From Candidatus Zixiibacteriota bacterium (lineage in GTDB: Bacteria; Zixibacteria; MSB-5A5; GN15; FEB-12): DNA of 64,000 nucleotides. Location: assembly GCA_024278935.1 (NCBI GenBank), contig JAJRSF010000002.1, positions 1 to 64,000 on the forward strand. The letters run 5' to 3'. Below are positions 26,848 to 35,572 of this stretch, piece by piece. Position 1 is the first letter of the stretch. Every line of letters begins with the position of its first letter. The position numbers were made by a program, and so were the translations under genes. The notes under the pieces are model-generated. The model was not told the DNA's origin. It worked only from the letters and a program-made list of their open reading frames with translations, and did no database searches.

Positions 26848-27831
26848 ATGAAAACTCAATTTTTCTGTTTATTGTCAATAATACTTATTTCGACTTCGGC
26901 TTTTGGAGTTAATATAAAATCAAAAGGAGCAATCATGACCCAACCTAATTCCGCTGACAGCTTGCTTTCTGCTGCTGATGATATTTTTCAAGCAAATAAA
27001 ATAGATGATGCCTTTGAGGCGTATAGCAAAGCTTTTGAAACGGCTCGGAAAGAATTTAACCGCTCGGTCGAGGTTGAGGCTCTTTCGCAAATGGCTCGGA
27101 TGAAACTAAAATCTAACTATAAAGAGGAAGGGCGGATTTTTCTGGGGCAAGCCAAAGAGCGGGCATCGGAGACCGATCCACTCGGTTATTCACGGTTTTT
27201 AGGGGTTAAAGGTCGTTTTGAATGGCTGGATGACAGCTTAAAAAATGCCCAAAAGACGTTCGCTGAAATGTATGAATTCTGCCATTCCAACGCATTATGG
27301 GGACGGGTTGTCGATGCTGCCAATATGATGGCGATTGTTTCGGAAACACCCGAACAACAGATTGAGTGGAGTCGCAAAGGAATCGAAACTGCCGAGGCAA
27401 CCGAAACCGAACGACTGCTTGGAGCATTGTGGAATAATCTGGCAGGGACATATTACGATTTAAAAGATTATGAAAATGCTGTGGAATGTTATAAAAAATC
27501 ACGCGAATACCACTGGCGGTTTTCAGGCGAAATCGGCAAACTGTACGCCGACTATCATATCGGCATGACTCACCGTCTGCTCGGACAATTTGATGAAGCC
27601 GGCAAATGGCTCCGTCCTGTTTTGGCTTGGGCAGAACGACTTGGTAATCATTCGGCAATCGGACAGGCATGCGAAGATTTAGGCGAAATAGAAGCTGCCA
27701 AAGGGAACAAAGCCGATGCACTCGTTTATCTGAAACGTGCCAGAGACGAATACAAACTGGAAGGCTACGATACATCCTGGCAAGAAATCTGGGACAACAT
27801 TAATACCAGAATCAAACAACTTGAGGGGTAA
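26848..27831 (+). CDS. TPR-repeat protein with possible dual start
   Basis: About 327 residues of helical tetratricopeptide repeats (for example LLGALWNNLAGTYYDLKDYENAVECYKKSREY, cut across two repeats) that form a protein-binding scaffold. The longer form starts with a signal peptide (MKTQFFCLLSIILISTSAFG) and would be exported. A second in-frame ATG at 26935 has a much better ribosome-binding site (AAAAGGAG) and would make a cytosolic protein. The body is visibly richer in G+C than the ATPase island after it. Partner unknown. Confidence 0.65.
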   Translation: MKTQFFCLLSIILISTSAFGVNIKSKGAIMTQPNSADSLLSAADDIFQANKIDDAFEAYSKAFETARKEFNRSVEVEALSQMARMKLKSNYKEEGRIFLGQAKERASETDPLGYSRFLGVKGRFEWLDDSLKNAQKTFAEMYEFCHSNALWGRVVDAANMMAIVSETPEQQIEWSRKGIETAEATETERLLGALWNNLAGTYYDLKDYENAVECYKKSREYHWRFSGEIGKLYADYHIGMTHRLLGQFDEAGKWLRPVLAWAERLGNHSAIGQACEDLGEIEAAKGNKADALVYLKRARDEYKLEGYDTSWQEIWDNINTRIKQLEG

Positions 27832-27859
27832 GACAATGTCATTTAAAAAAAATAGTTAT

Positions 27860-27888
27860 TTGACAATCAAATTAGCTGATATTATTAT
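27860..27888 (+). promoter_or_regulatory. Sigma70-type promoter of the PARIS-like operon, predicted leaderless
   Basis: TTGACA (27860-27865), a 17-base spacer and TATTAT (27883-27888) give near-consensus spacing. The expected start of transcription, about seven bases on, coincides with the ATG at 27895, and there is no ribosome-binding site. A leaderless mRNA is therefore likely. Confidence 0.65.
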
Positions 27889-27894
27889 AGTATT

Positions 27895-29268
27895 ATGAGA
27901 ATAAAATCACTATCAATCAAAAATTTATTTGGTGTTTTTAATCATCAACTTGAATTTAAATATACTAATCGTGTGATGTTAATACATGGTCCAAACGGTT
28001 ATGGTAAAACTGCAATCTTAAAAATTATCCATGCCATTTTTAACAACGAATTATCGTATTTAAGAAAATTACCTTTTTTGGAAATTATTTTTACTTTTGA
28101 TAACGAAACTCAATTAAAAATTTCAAAATTACGACCTAACCCCGAATTAAAATTAGATGAAATTTCAAGAATTAATATTTCTAAAGAAATTGATTTACGT
28201 CTATTCAGTAAAGGAAAAGTAATAGGGAAACATAAATTAGAGCGAATTAATCCAAAAGTTTTCCCACTTGGTATGATTGACAGAAATATAGATAATTTAG
28301 AACGTGTAAATGATGATTTATTATGGAAACATCAATCAACAGGTGAGTTATTTACCCTAGAGGATATTGCTGATAAATACAATTATTTGCTACCTGAAAG
28401 ATTTGCCAGCAGAAGAAAAACACCTGATTGGTTAATCGAATTAAGAGATAAAATAAATGTAAAATTTATTGCAACTGAAAGATTAAATCATTCGATACAA
28501 TCCACACCATCACCATTTGGAGATAATGAGTTTAGTATTCTCCCAACTGTAGTTTCGTACTCAAAAGACTTAGTAACTTTAATTCAAAGAAAACTTAGTG
28601 AATACGCTTCACATTCGCAATCTTTGGATAGAACTTTTCCATCAAGATTAGTTGATAAAGAATCAAATGATAATAAATCAATTAATGATTTAATTCCTCG
28701 ATTGATTGAAATAGATATTAAGAGAAGAAAGCTTACATCCACAGGTCTACTAGATAAAGAAGAAGAGATACCTTTTGATGCAGAGAAAATTAGAGAAGAC
28801 AGTAGAAACCTAAAAGTATTAGAAGTTTATATTGACGATATAGAAAAAAAATTATGTATTTTCGATGAATTAACTAATAAAATTGATACCATGATTAACA
28901 TTATCAATAGCAGATTTAGATATAAAAAAATGATTATTAGTAAAGAAGAAGGTTTTGGCTTTCATACTTTTGATAATAAGTTTTTACCACTAATTAAATT
29001 ATCTTCAGGGGAACAACATGAAATTGTTTTACTATATGAATTACTGTTCAAAATAGAAGAAGATTCTTTAGTTTTAATTGATGAGCCTGAAATTTCATTA
29101 CATGTTGCTTGGCAAAGAGAGTTCTTAAATGATTTAATAAAAATAGTAACATTATCAAAATTTGATGTTCTAATTGCAACACATTCTCCTCAAATTATTC
29201 ATGACAAATGGGATCTTACAATTGAGTTAAATGGACCTGATGATGATAGAAAACCTAACACCATTTGA
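27895..29268 (+). CDS. AriA-like AAA/ABC ATPase of a PARIS-like defence system
   Basis: A 457-residue ATPase of the AAA15/AAA21 (SMC-like) group. MRIKSLSIKNLFGV opens the ATPase head, Walker A GPNGYGKT spans 32-39, the signature region is LSSGEQHEIVL, and Walker B LVLIDEPEISLH has Asp396/Glu397, followed by ATHSPQII. The following gene encodes a DUF4435 TOPRIM-like protein overlapping its end. ATPase plus DUF4435 is the architecture of PARIS, where AriA assembles a cage that holds AriB until a phage anti-restriction protein triggers release. Strongly AT-rich compared with neighbours, suggesting transfer. OLD-type or other AAA+TOPRIM systems remain alternatives. Confidence 0.75.
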   Translation: MRIKSLSIKNLFGVFNHQLEFKYTNRVMLIHGPNGYGKTAILKIIHAIFNNELSYLRKLPFLEIIFTFDNETQLKISKLRPNPELKLDEISRINISKEIDLRLFSKGKVIGKHKLERINPKVFPLGMIDRNIDNLERVNDDLLWKHQSTGELFTLEDIADKYNYLLPERFASRRKTPDWLIELRDKINVKFIATERLNHSIQSTPSPFGDNEFSILPTVVSYSKDLVTLIQRKLSEYASHSQSLDRTFPSRLVDKESNDNKSINDLIPRLIEIDIKRRKLTSTGLLDKEEEIPFDAEKIREDSRNLKVLEVYIDDIEKKLCIFDELTNKIDTMINIINSRFRYKKMIISKEEGFGFHTFDNKFLPLIKLSSGEQHEIVLLYELLFKIEEDSLVLIDEPEISLHVAWQREFLNDLIKIVTLSKFDVLIATHSPQIIHDKWDLTIELNGPDDDRKPNTI

Positions 29269-30109
29269 CCTAGCTAATGATATCAGAATGTTGAGAAATC
29301 ACGATAACATTCCAATTGTTGTTTTTGAAGGTGGGTCTGACAATAAAGTATACTCTAATTTCTTTAACAAAGGTCGATTTCATGCTGTTATTTCACATGG
29401 TAAAACTAATGGAATTGGAGCCATAAGTATATTAAATAGAGAAAACTTTGAAGGTCTTTTAGCAATAATAGATACCGATTTTGATAAATTAGATAACAGA
29501 GAATGTACTTCAATGAATATCTTATCAACTGATTTTCATGATTTAGAAACTATGATAATCAATTCATCTGCATTTGAACATAATATTTTAGAATTAGCTG
29601 ACAGTAATAAGATGCATTTATTAAACCCATCTCCTTTAGATCATATCATTAAAAATTGCAGAATCATCGGAGCATTTAAATGGTTATCTTCTGTTAGACA
29701 ACAAAACCTAAGGTTAACTTTCAAAGAAATTGATTTTACTAACTTTGTTGATATAAACACTCTAGAAATTAACTGTGAAGATTTGATTAAAGTTGTTAAA
29801 CAGAACTCTGTAAATTATAAAAGTTTCGATGAAAAATTACTCGAAACTGAAATATTACAGATAGTAAATAACTCTCAAATTGATTCATGGCAACTATGTT
29901 CTGGTCATGATTTAGTATACTTATTTTTGTTATCAATAAAACATATAATAGGAAATTCAATAATAACGAGTTTAACATATGAACTCTTTGACTCAATTAT
30001 CAGATTATCTTATTCATTTCTTTATTTTAATAAAACAAAATTATATTCAGATATAGTTGAATGGGAAAAAACTAATTCTTCTTATAAAGTTTTAGCTATT
30101 GATACATAA
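29231..30109 (+). CDS. AriB-like DUF4435/TOPRIM effector of a PARIS-like defence system
   Basis: A 292-residue DUF4435 protein. The TOPRIM-like features are an N-terminal Glu (VVFEGGSDNKVY, Glu33 from the first ATG; slightly lower from the Met at 4 or 5), then LAIIDTDFDKL with the DxD aspartates, and STDFHDLETMI. In characterised PARIS systems AriB is a TOPRIM nuclease that cleaves host tRNA after release and aborts phage infection; applying that here is inference. The gene overlaps the ATPase by up to 38 bases, so the pair is co-translated. It ends the AT-rich island. Confidence 0.72.
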   Translation: MDLMMIENLTPFDLANDIRMLRNHDNIPIVVFEGGSDNKVYSNFFNKGRFHAVISHGKTNGIGAISILNRENFEGLLAIIDTDFDKLDNRECTSMNILSTDFHDLETMIINSSAFEHNILELADSNKMHLLNPSPLDHIIKNCRIIGAFKWLSSVRQQNLRLTFKEIDFTNFVDINTLEINCEDLIKVVKQNSVNYKSFDEKLLETEILQIVNNSQIDSWQLCSGHDLVYLFLLSIKHIIGNSIITSLTYELFDSIIRLSYSFLYFNKTKLYSDIVEWEKTNSSYKVLAIDT

Positions 30110-30216
30110 TGAATATGGAAAACTAGACCCCACGGGTGACCCATTCAAAATCTCTACAACTTCAATCTAAAAGCTTACTCTCCCCTGTTTAATATGAAAC
30201 TAAACAAGCCAATAAT

Positions 30217-30250
30217 GGCAGAACCACTAAAGGGTTCTGCCCTACTACTT
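30217..30250. repeat. Palindromic repeat with CTGCCCTACTA tail (copy A)
   Basis: A 9-bp perfect stem (GGCAGAACC, GGTTCTGCC) is followed by CTACTACTT. The stem-CTGCCCTACTA layout recurs twice more in the window with a different stem sequence. It lies in the 449-base gap after the PARIS-like pair; bases 30251-30456 of that gap show nothing recognisable. Confidence 0.5.
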
Positions 30251-30456
30251 TCATCTGAACATTTTATTAAAGAGAGAAGTTCGTGCGAAAAAAACGCTAT
30301 ATCGAAAAACGAACCCATTTTGCTGTAACCTATATATGATTATGCACTTACAAGGAAAAAATTGTTTTGAGTTGTGGATAACTTTGAAGTATAGAAATGT
30401 CAGGTCTCTTAAAAGACGGTACATACGAAACTGGTTCTAGGAAGTGTGAAAATAAA

Positions 30457-30489
30457 AAAGAGAGAACAAGTGCACCTGTTCTCTCTTTG
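30457..30489 (-). terminator. Bidirectional intrinsic terminator
   Basis: AGAGAGAACA (30459-30468) pairs with TGTTCTCTCT (30477-30486). On the minus strand the stem is followed by six Ts, suiting the Gly-rich lipoprotein gene that ends about 70 bases away. Confidence 0.8.
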
Positions 30490-30519
30490 GTTGAAACATG
30501 AAGTTTGTTTATAATTGTT

Positions 30520-30557
30520 TCCCCTCTATAAAGAGGGGATAATGGGGTGTGTTATTG
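30520..30557. repeat. Short palindromic element, possible dispersed repeat
   Basis: TCCCCTCT and AGAGGGGA form a hairpin (30520-30540), followed by TAATGGGGTGTGTTATT. This layout is recalled as a short dispersed intergenic repeat in environmental genomes. Only one copy was seen here. Confidence 0.35.
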
Positions 30558-30558
30558 T

Positions 30559-31398
30559 CTACTTTATATTTTCTAGTTCTACTTTAAACCATTTTTCAAT
30601 TTTACCCATTGGTTGTGGTCTGTCCATCGAGCCACCGCCCATCTTACCGCCGCCTCCACGACCTCCACCGCCGCCCATTCCGCCACCGCGACCACCACCG
30701 CCGCCCATTCCACCGGAACGCGACGACTTCATCTGCTCTCTCATCTCTGACCGATCAACGCCCAATGCGAGTCCAACATTTATTTCTTTTACTTTGCCTT
30801 CTTTGAGGTCAGCAAAAATATCTTCGGTTAAAAACGGCATTCGTATCTCAAGCAGATAAACTGATTTGTACATATCTACCGATGCTTCCGGTTCGGTAAC
30901 GGCGTATCCATCTATTTCATATTCGTAACCATCATTAAAGAAAATTAGTGTTCCCGGTTTTTGTTTCATCCGTTTAGCCTGTTCCGGGTTTTGAGAAGCC
31001 ATTCTATTTTGCATCTGAGAAAAATCAAGGGTATCAATATCGCCAACATAATGCAGTCCGTAATCTTTATCTTTTTTCTTATCAATATCAACCCAAATAT
31101 CGATTCCACTTGTCTGCACAATTTTCATCATCTGTCTGTCGCGAGTCGCCAAAACCATGTAAATTTCATTATTACTGTGCTGAAATGAGATCGAAAAGTT
31201 TTCATCTTCAAAATGCTGAAGTGGGAAATTTGCCCATTCTGCTAGTTTTCCATCTATTTCAATAGGTTCTGAAACATAATGACTTGTAATCGAGGCATCG
31301 TTACATCCAGTAAAAAGCAGTAAAAAAAGCAATAAAAGTATGGTTTTCTTATCATTGTATCTAATCCTATTTTTATATTTTCCATATATCTTTGACAA
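30559..31398 (-). CDS. Lipoprotein with CBM9/DOMON-like domain and Gly-rich RGG tail
   Basis: A TTG start is followed by a signal segment and lipobox LLFTGC. The mature protein begins with IEIDGKLAEWANFP and SISFQHSNNEIYMVL, typical of a CBM9-like (DOMON) beta-sandwich that often binds carbohydrate or haem. Near residue 225 is a low-complexity run of Gly with Met and Arg (MGGGGGRGGG repeated twice), then a short WFKVELENIK end. RGG-type tails are rare in bacterial lipoproteins. No ribosome-binding site is obvious and no better start was found. Confidence 0.55.
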   Translation of the reverse strand: MSKIYGKYKNRIRYNDKKTILLLLFLLLFTGCNDASITSHYVSEPIEIDGKLAEWANFPLQHFEDENFSISFQHSNNEIYMVLATRDRQMMKIVQTSGIDIWVDIDKKKDKDYGLHYVGDIDTLDFSQMQNRMASQNPEQAKRMKQKPGTLIFFNDGYEYEIDGYAVTEPEASVDMYKSVYLLEIRMPFLTEDIFADLKEGKVKEINVGLALGVDRSEMREQMKSSRSGGMGGGGGRGGGMGGGGGRGGGGKMGGGSMDRPQPMGKIEKWFKVELENIK

Positions 31399-31500
31399 CC
31401 GTAAGTTAAAAAAGATTAATACAAGACAAAAAATAACTTACTATATTAATTGACGGATATGTCGATATCAAAATAAGGTAAAACTATTGGAAAAATAAAA

Positions 31501-31908
31501 ATGATACGTATAGAACAAAAGCCTTTCGGATACAAAATAACATTTTCAGGGATTATTTCTGAAAAAGAAGTCAAAGACTGGCATGTTGAATCTGAGAAAA
31601 CATTATCAGAAGGACCGAATGATTTTTCTGTACTCGTTGATATGAGGGATATGGAACTACTTCCTGTTGTCTGTCGTGAGCAGACCTACCACGGTCAGAA
31701 ATTGTACAAACGAATGGGTATGAATAGGTCTGTTGTCATTGTAAAAGATAAATTGACTTCCATGCAATTTCGTTTGATAGCTCAACAAACCGGTATTTAT
31801 GCTGATGAACGATATATAAATGCCTCTAATAATGAAAACTGGGAAAACGATGCTATCAATTGGCTGTTAAATTCTGTTGAACCGGAAGTTGAAAAAGAGT
31901 TAACATAA
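31501..31908 (+). CDS. SpoIIAA/STAS-like small protein
   Basis: A 135-residue cytosolic protein. The order of strands and helices (GYKITFSGIISEKEVKDW, FSVLVDMRDMEL, RSVVIVKDK, then a helix and YINASNNENWENDAINWL) resembles the SpoIIAA-like/STAS fold used in signalling and lipid-protein binding. Evidence is pattern-level only. It ends six bases from the convergent fluoride channel gene. Confidence 0.45.
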   Translation: MIRIEQKPFGYKITFSGIISEKEVKDWHVESEKTLSEGPNDFSVLVDMRDMELLPVVCREQTYHGQKLYKRMGMNRSVVIVKDKLTSMQFRLIAQQTGIYADERYINASNNENWENDAINWLLNSVEPEVEKELT

Positions 31909-31914
31909 AATAAA

Positions 31915-32292
31915 TCAGGCTAGCTTACCAAGCTGTAAACCTCCGTACACAGCTGCGATTCCTACTAGATTTTGTATCAGAATATTTCCAAAGACCATCA
32001 AATATTGAGAGTTTTTCAAAAGAACATTTGACTCAAAAATAAATGTTGAAAAAGTTGTAAAGGCTCCCATAAAACCAACAAACAGCACAAGACGCATCTC
32101 TTCGCTAATTGTAATTTTCCCCTCAAAAAGTGCATATAACAAACCAATCGCAAAACATCCGATGAGATTCACTGTCATAGTACCGTATGGAAATTCTGAG
32201 CCAGCTAGTTTTTGCACATAGACAGAAAGAAAATATCGCAATAAAGTTCCAAAAGCACCGGCAAGCATAAGTAGTAATATTTTTTGTATCAA
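31915..32292 (-). CDS. crcB: Fluoride ion channel CrcB/Fluc
   Basis: A four-helix inner-membrane channel that exports fluoride as a dual-topology dimer. AGAFGTLLRYFLS, the Asn in GTMTVNLIGCF and GFMGAFTTFSTFIFE carry the family residues for ion passage. The chosen start is a TTG preceded by AAAGGAG, giving 125 residues, the normal length; an in-frame TTG nine codons earlier lacks a ribosome-binding site. No fluoride riboswitch was recognised upstream. Confidence 0.88.
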   Translation of the reverse strand: MIQKILLLMLAGAFGTLLRYFLSVYVQKLAGSEFPYGTMTVNLIGCFAIGLLYALFEGKITISEEMRLVLFVGFMGAFTTFSTFIFESNVLLKNSQYLMVFGNILIQNLVGIAAVYGGLQLGKLA

Positions 32293-32451
32293 AAGTTTTC
32301 TCCTTTGAATTTCTGTCAATAAAATATCTAAATTTTTCTCGATTTCAAGTTTTAACAGATAACAATTATTAATTATTGTTGCTTTGAAAACAGTTTCTTT
32401 CCATTTTCATTATAGTTAAAATCAGAAATCAACGTTTACAAGGAATAAATT

Positions 32452-34866
32452 GTGGCAAGTTCTATAAAGAAAAAAGTATTTTCATTTCTCGGTTTAACAT
32501 TTGTCGGGGTAATCGGCGGGATTATAATCTCGTTTTATATCATGCTGCAACTTTCTATTCCACAAACTGACGGGGAAATTTCTCTTGATGATATAGCTTC
32601 AGAGGTTGAGATTATTTTTGATGCAAAAGGTATTCCTCAAATTTTTGCTGAAACGGAGAAAGATGCCTACTTCGCTTTGGGCTATCAGCATGCTGCCGAC
32701 CGTTTGTTTCAGATGGATCTCTCACGAAGAGTCGCCCAAGGGAAACTTTCTGAACTACTTGGCTCTGTGACAAAATCAATAGACAGAGCACAGATCAAAA
32801 TAGGTCATTACCGAATCGCGGTTGATGCATCACAAAATTTATCAAGTGAAAATCGAGAACGTCTGCAAGCATACGCTGATGGAATAAATAAATATACTGA
32901 GATTTGCAAATCGCTTCCGTTTGAATATCGTTTTCTTCCGGTTGATTTTGTCAAATGGACTATCACCGATTGTTTAGCATTGCTCTCTTTTCAGACATGG
33001 TATTCAAACAGCTTGATGAATCGTGATTCTTTTTATCATAAGTTAGTTGATAAAGTTGGTGTTGAAAAAGCTGCGTCACTTCTGTTCCCCTACCCTGACT
33101 TTGCACCTCCGACTGTTGAAAGCAGTTTGGAAGAATCAAATCTTTCATCACTGCAATTAAATCAATCTGTAAGTTATAACTATTCTTTTCAGTTAGAAGA
33201 AAATTCCGATGTAAGTTTTGCACAGCAACAGATTGCGAACCAATATTTTCATAATGGAATATCATCTTTTAAAATGTCGGAAGCATCCAACGCTTGGGTC
33301 GTGGCACCATCACGATCGGCAAACGGAAATGCGATGCTTGCCTCGGACCCTCATCTGGAACTCGGACGTCTGCCTCAGTTTTGGTATGCTGTTGGGATAC
33401 ATATAAAAAGTACAGCAACAGATGCCTTTGGAGTTACAACTCCGGGTTTACCATTTGTTGTCATGGGGCATAACAAAAAAACGGCATGGGCATTCACAGC
33501 AGGCGGAAACGATATTGTTGATTACAAACTGCTTCAGACAAACAGCGACGGAACAAAGTACATGAGTGAAACCGGTTGGGAAAATTTTGTGTTTGATTCG
33601 ACGGAACATATCAATTCATCAGTAGATAGTTCGGTGACTATAGTTACAAAACTTTCTGACTATGGTGTTGTCATGAATGAAAAAGAGAGCAGTGCGATGG
33701 TTCTCCATTGGGTAGGGCATGAAATTGATTTGAATATTGGTGTAACAAATGGATTCAGATTACTTGGGACAAGTTCTTTTAAACAATTTCAAAATATAGT
33801 CACCAACTTTGGTGCTTTGGATGCCAACTACATGTATGCTGATAGTTCCGGCAATATTGGCTATCAACTTTCCACTCCTATTCCGATTCGACAAGAGAAC
33901 CATGGAACGATATTACCTGATGCTGTAAGTTCTCAAGCCAAATTTAGTTTTCAAAATTTGGAAAAGACTCCTCATCTGCTGAATCCTGAAATAGGATGGG
34001 TAGCATCTTGCAATAATAAGCCTGATAATTCAAACAGCACCCATGGTTTCTATTTTGCCGATCGGATTTTACGTCTGCATCAGCTATTAAACTCAAAAGA
34101 AAAATTTACGATTGTAGATATGCAAAAATATCAGTTTGACCAAACCGACATATATATGAAAAATTATGCGGAATATTTTTCGGATCTGCTTTCTTCTATC
34201 GGCGAAAATGAAAAAGCAGAACAGATGAAAATCTGGGATGGCAAGAGCGACACATCATCATATTATGCTGCGTTGATGACTCTGTTTTTGGATGAATTAA
34301 AAAAAGAAATTTTTGAAGATGAGCTAAGTGGTTTGTATCATCAGGTTCCTGCCAAGTTCATTGAAAACCTTGAAAGAATAAAATCTGATGGATGGTTTGA
34401 TAATATTGAAACTTCAGAAATTGAAACAACATTTGCAATAGAACAACTTGCTATGAAAAGAGCGTTGAAAATCGCTGGTGATAAAAGATGGGGAGATTTA
34501 CAAACACTTCAAATGAAACACCCATTGTCGATAATTCCGATTGTAGGTTCTGCACTAGACCTGGCAACAAAACCAATTGCCTATGGTGGCAGACCGGGAA
34601 CTATGAATTCATCATTTTCACGAAAAACATCAGACAGTTCTTATGCTACTCTTGCCGGAGCAAGTATGCGGTTTCTTGTAGATTTTTCTGATTTGGATGC
34701 GACCACAATCGTACTGCCTGCCGGCAATTCAGGGAATCCGATGAGTGAACATTTTTTAGATTTTTATGAGATGTGGCAGACAAACGATCGTTGGAATGTA
34801 CCAATAAGTTCTAATAAAATAAGAGATGGTGCTAAAAGTAAATTATTGCTCAGACCAAAAAATTAG
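32452..34866 (+). CDS. Penicillin-acylase-type Ntn hydrolase
   Basis: An 804-residue precursor of the penicillin/AHL acylase family, which cleaves amide bonds of acylated substrates. A GTG start with AAGGAA upstream leads to a membrane anchor or signal (about residues 10-35). The alpha-chain region has AYFALGYQHAADRLFQMDLSRR. After a linker comes the autocleavage site, with Ser279 as the N-terminal nucleophile of the beta chain (EASNAWVV), then ASDPHLEL, MGHNKKTAWAFT and, near the C-terminus, SFSRK. Acts in the periplasm. Substrates could be antibiotics, acyl-homoserine lactones or others. Confidence 0.85.
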   Translation: MASSIKKKVFSFLGLTFVGVIGGIIISFYIMLQLSIPQTDGEISLDDIASEVEIIFDAKGIPQIFAETEKDAYFALGYQHAADRLFQMDLSRRVAQGKLSELLGSVTKSIDRAQIKIGHYRIAVDASQNLSSENRERLQAYADGINKYTEICKSLPFEYRFLPVDFVKWTITDCLALLSFQTWYSNSLMNRDSFYHKLVDKVGVEKAASLLFPYPDFAPPTVESSLEESNLSSLQLNQSVSYNYSFQLEENSDVSFAQQQIANQYFHNGISSFKMSEASNAWVVAPSRSANGNAMLASDPHLELGRLPQFWYAVGIHIKSTATDAFGVTTPGLPFVVMGHNKKTAWAFTAGGNDIVDYKLLQTNSDGTKYMSETGWENFVFDSTEHINSSVDSSVTIVTKLSDYGVVMNEKESSAMVLHWVGHEIDLNIGVTNGFRLLGTSSFKQFQNIVTNFGALDANYMYADSSGNIGYQLSTPIPIRQENHGTILPDAVSSQAKFSFQNLEKTPHLLNPEIGWVASCNNKPDNSNSTHGFYFADRILRLHQLLNSKEKFTIVDMQKYQFDQTDIYMKNYAEYFSDLLSSIGENEKAEQMKIWDGKSDTSSYYAALMTLFLDELKKEIFEDELSGLYHQVPAKFIENLERIKSDGWFDNIETSEIETTFAIEQLAMKRALKIAGDKRWGDLQTLQMKHPLSIIPIVGSALDLATKPIAYGGRPGTMNSSFSRKTSDSSYATLAGASMRFLVDFSDLDATTIVLPAGNSGNPMSEHFLDFYEMWQTNDRWNVPISSNKIRDGAKSKLLLRPKN

Positions 34867-34868
34867 TT

Positions 34869-35564
34869 CTACTCTTTAATCTGTTTCTTGTATTCTGTTT
34901 GTGCTTTTTCATAATCAGATGGTCGACCGATGTCTAACCAGAATTTTTCAAACAGGTAACTGTTGATAGAAATATTTTTTTTAAGTAAAGAGTGCATAAG
35001 ATTGTCGAATCCGAACGACATATTATCAGGGACATGTGCAAGCACTGATTTTGAGAAGGCATAGATTCCACAAGAAACTAAAACATTTGATTTTGGTTTT
35101 TCAACAAACGAAATTATTTTGCCATCGGAATTTTTTTCTATGACACCATAATCTATATTGTGACATCTATTGGTAACCGCAACAGTTAGTTCTGTTTTTG
35201 ACTTAAGATGTTTTTGCATTAAATCAGCGAAGTCAAAATCGGTCAAGATATCACCATTGGCGACGATAAAATTATCTTGCAGTGCATCAATCAACTTGAG
35301 GGGAGCGACGGTTGAGAGTTCTTTCTCTTCGTGTGAGTACCGAACTTTGAGACCAAATAAGGAACCATCACCAACGACTTTTTCAATTTGATCGGCCATA
35401 TGATTAAGGGCGATAATAACTTCTGAAACCCCACTTGATTGCATCTGTTTAAGCAAGATTGCAATAATCGGTTCGCCATGAATTTCTACTAATGGTTTTG
35501 GAATCTCTTTTGTAAAGGGATATAATCTTCGCCCTTTACCACCTGCTAAAATGACTGCTTGCAT
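34869..35564 (-). CDS. Sugar-phosphate nucleotidyltransferase
   Basis: A 231-residue enzyme with the pyrophosphorylase signature AVILAGGKGRRLYPFTKEIPKPLVEI and a metal-binding Asp in IVANGDILTDF. It transfers NMP from an NTP to a sugar-1-phosphate to make an NDP-sugar. Only the catalytic domain is present. It begins eight bases from an SDR epimerase on the same strand. Close relatives act in heptose or mannose activation; the sugar here is unresolved. Confidence 0.8.
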   Translation of the reverse strand: MQAVILAGGKGRRLYPFTKEIPKPLVEIHGEPIIAILLKQMQSSGVSEVIIALNHMADQIEKVVGDGSLFGLKVRYSHEEKELSTVAPLKLIDALQDNFIVANGDILTDFDFADLMQKHLKSKTELTVAVTNRCHNIDYGVIEKNSDGKIISFVEKPKSNVLVSCGIYAFSKSVLAHVPDNMSFGFDNLMHSLLKKNISINSYLFEKFWLDIGRPSDYEKAQTEYKKQIKE

Positions 35565-35572
35565 AATTTTCT

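Noticed and set aside
30110-30558. A third component of the PARIS-like operon
   Set aside because: No coding frame with support; the stretch holds repeats and a terminator.
30515-30859. Proline-rich plus-strand frame
   Set aside because: It mirrors the Gly-rich tract of the minus-strand lipoprotein; the lipoprotein has a signal peptide and domain pattern.
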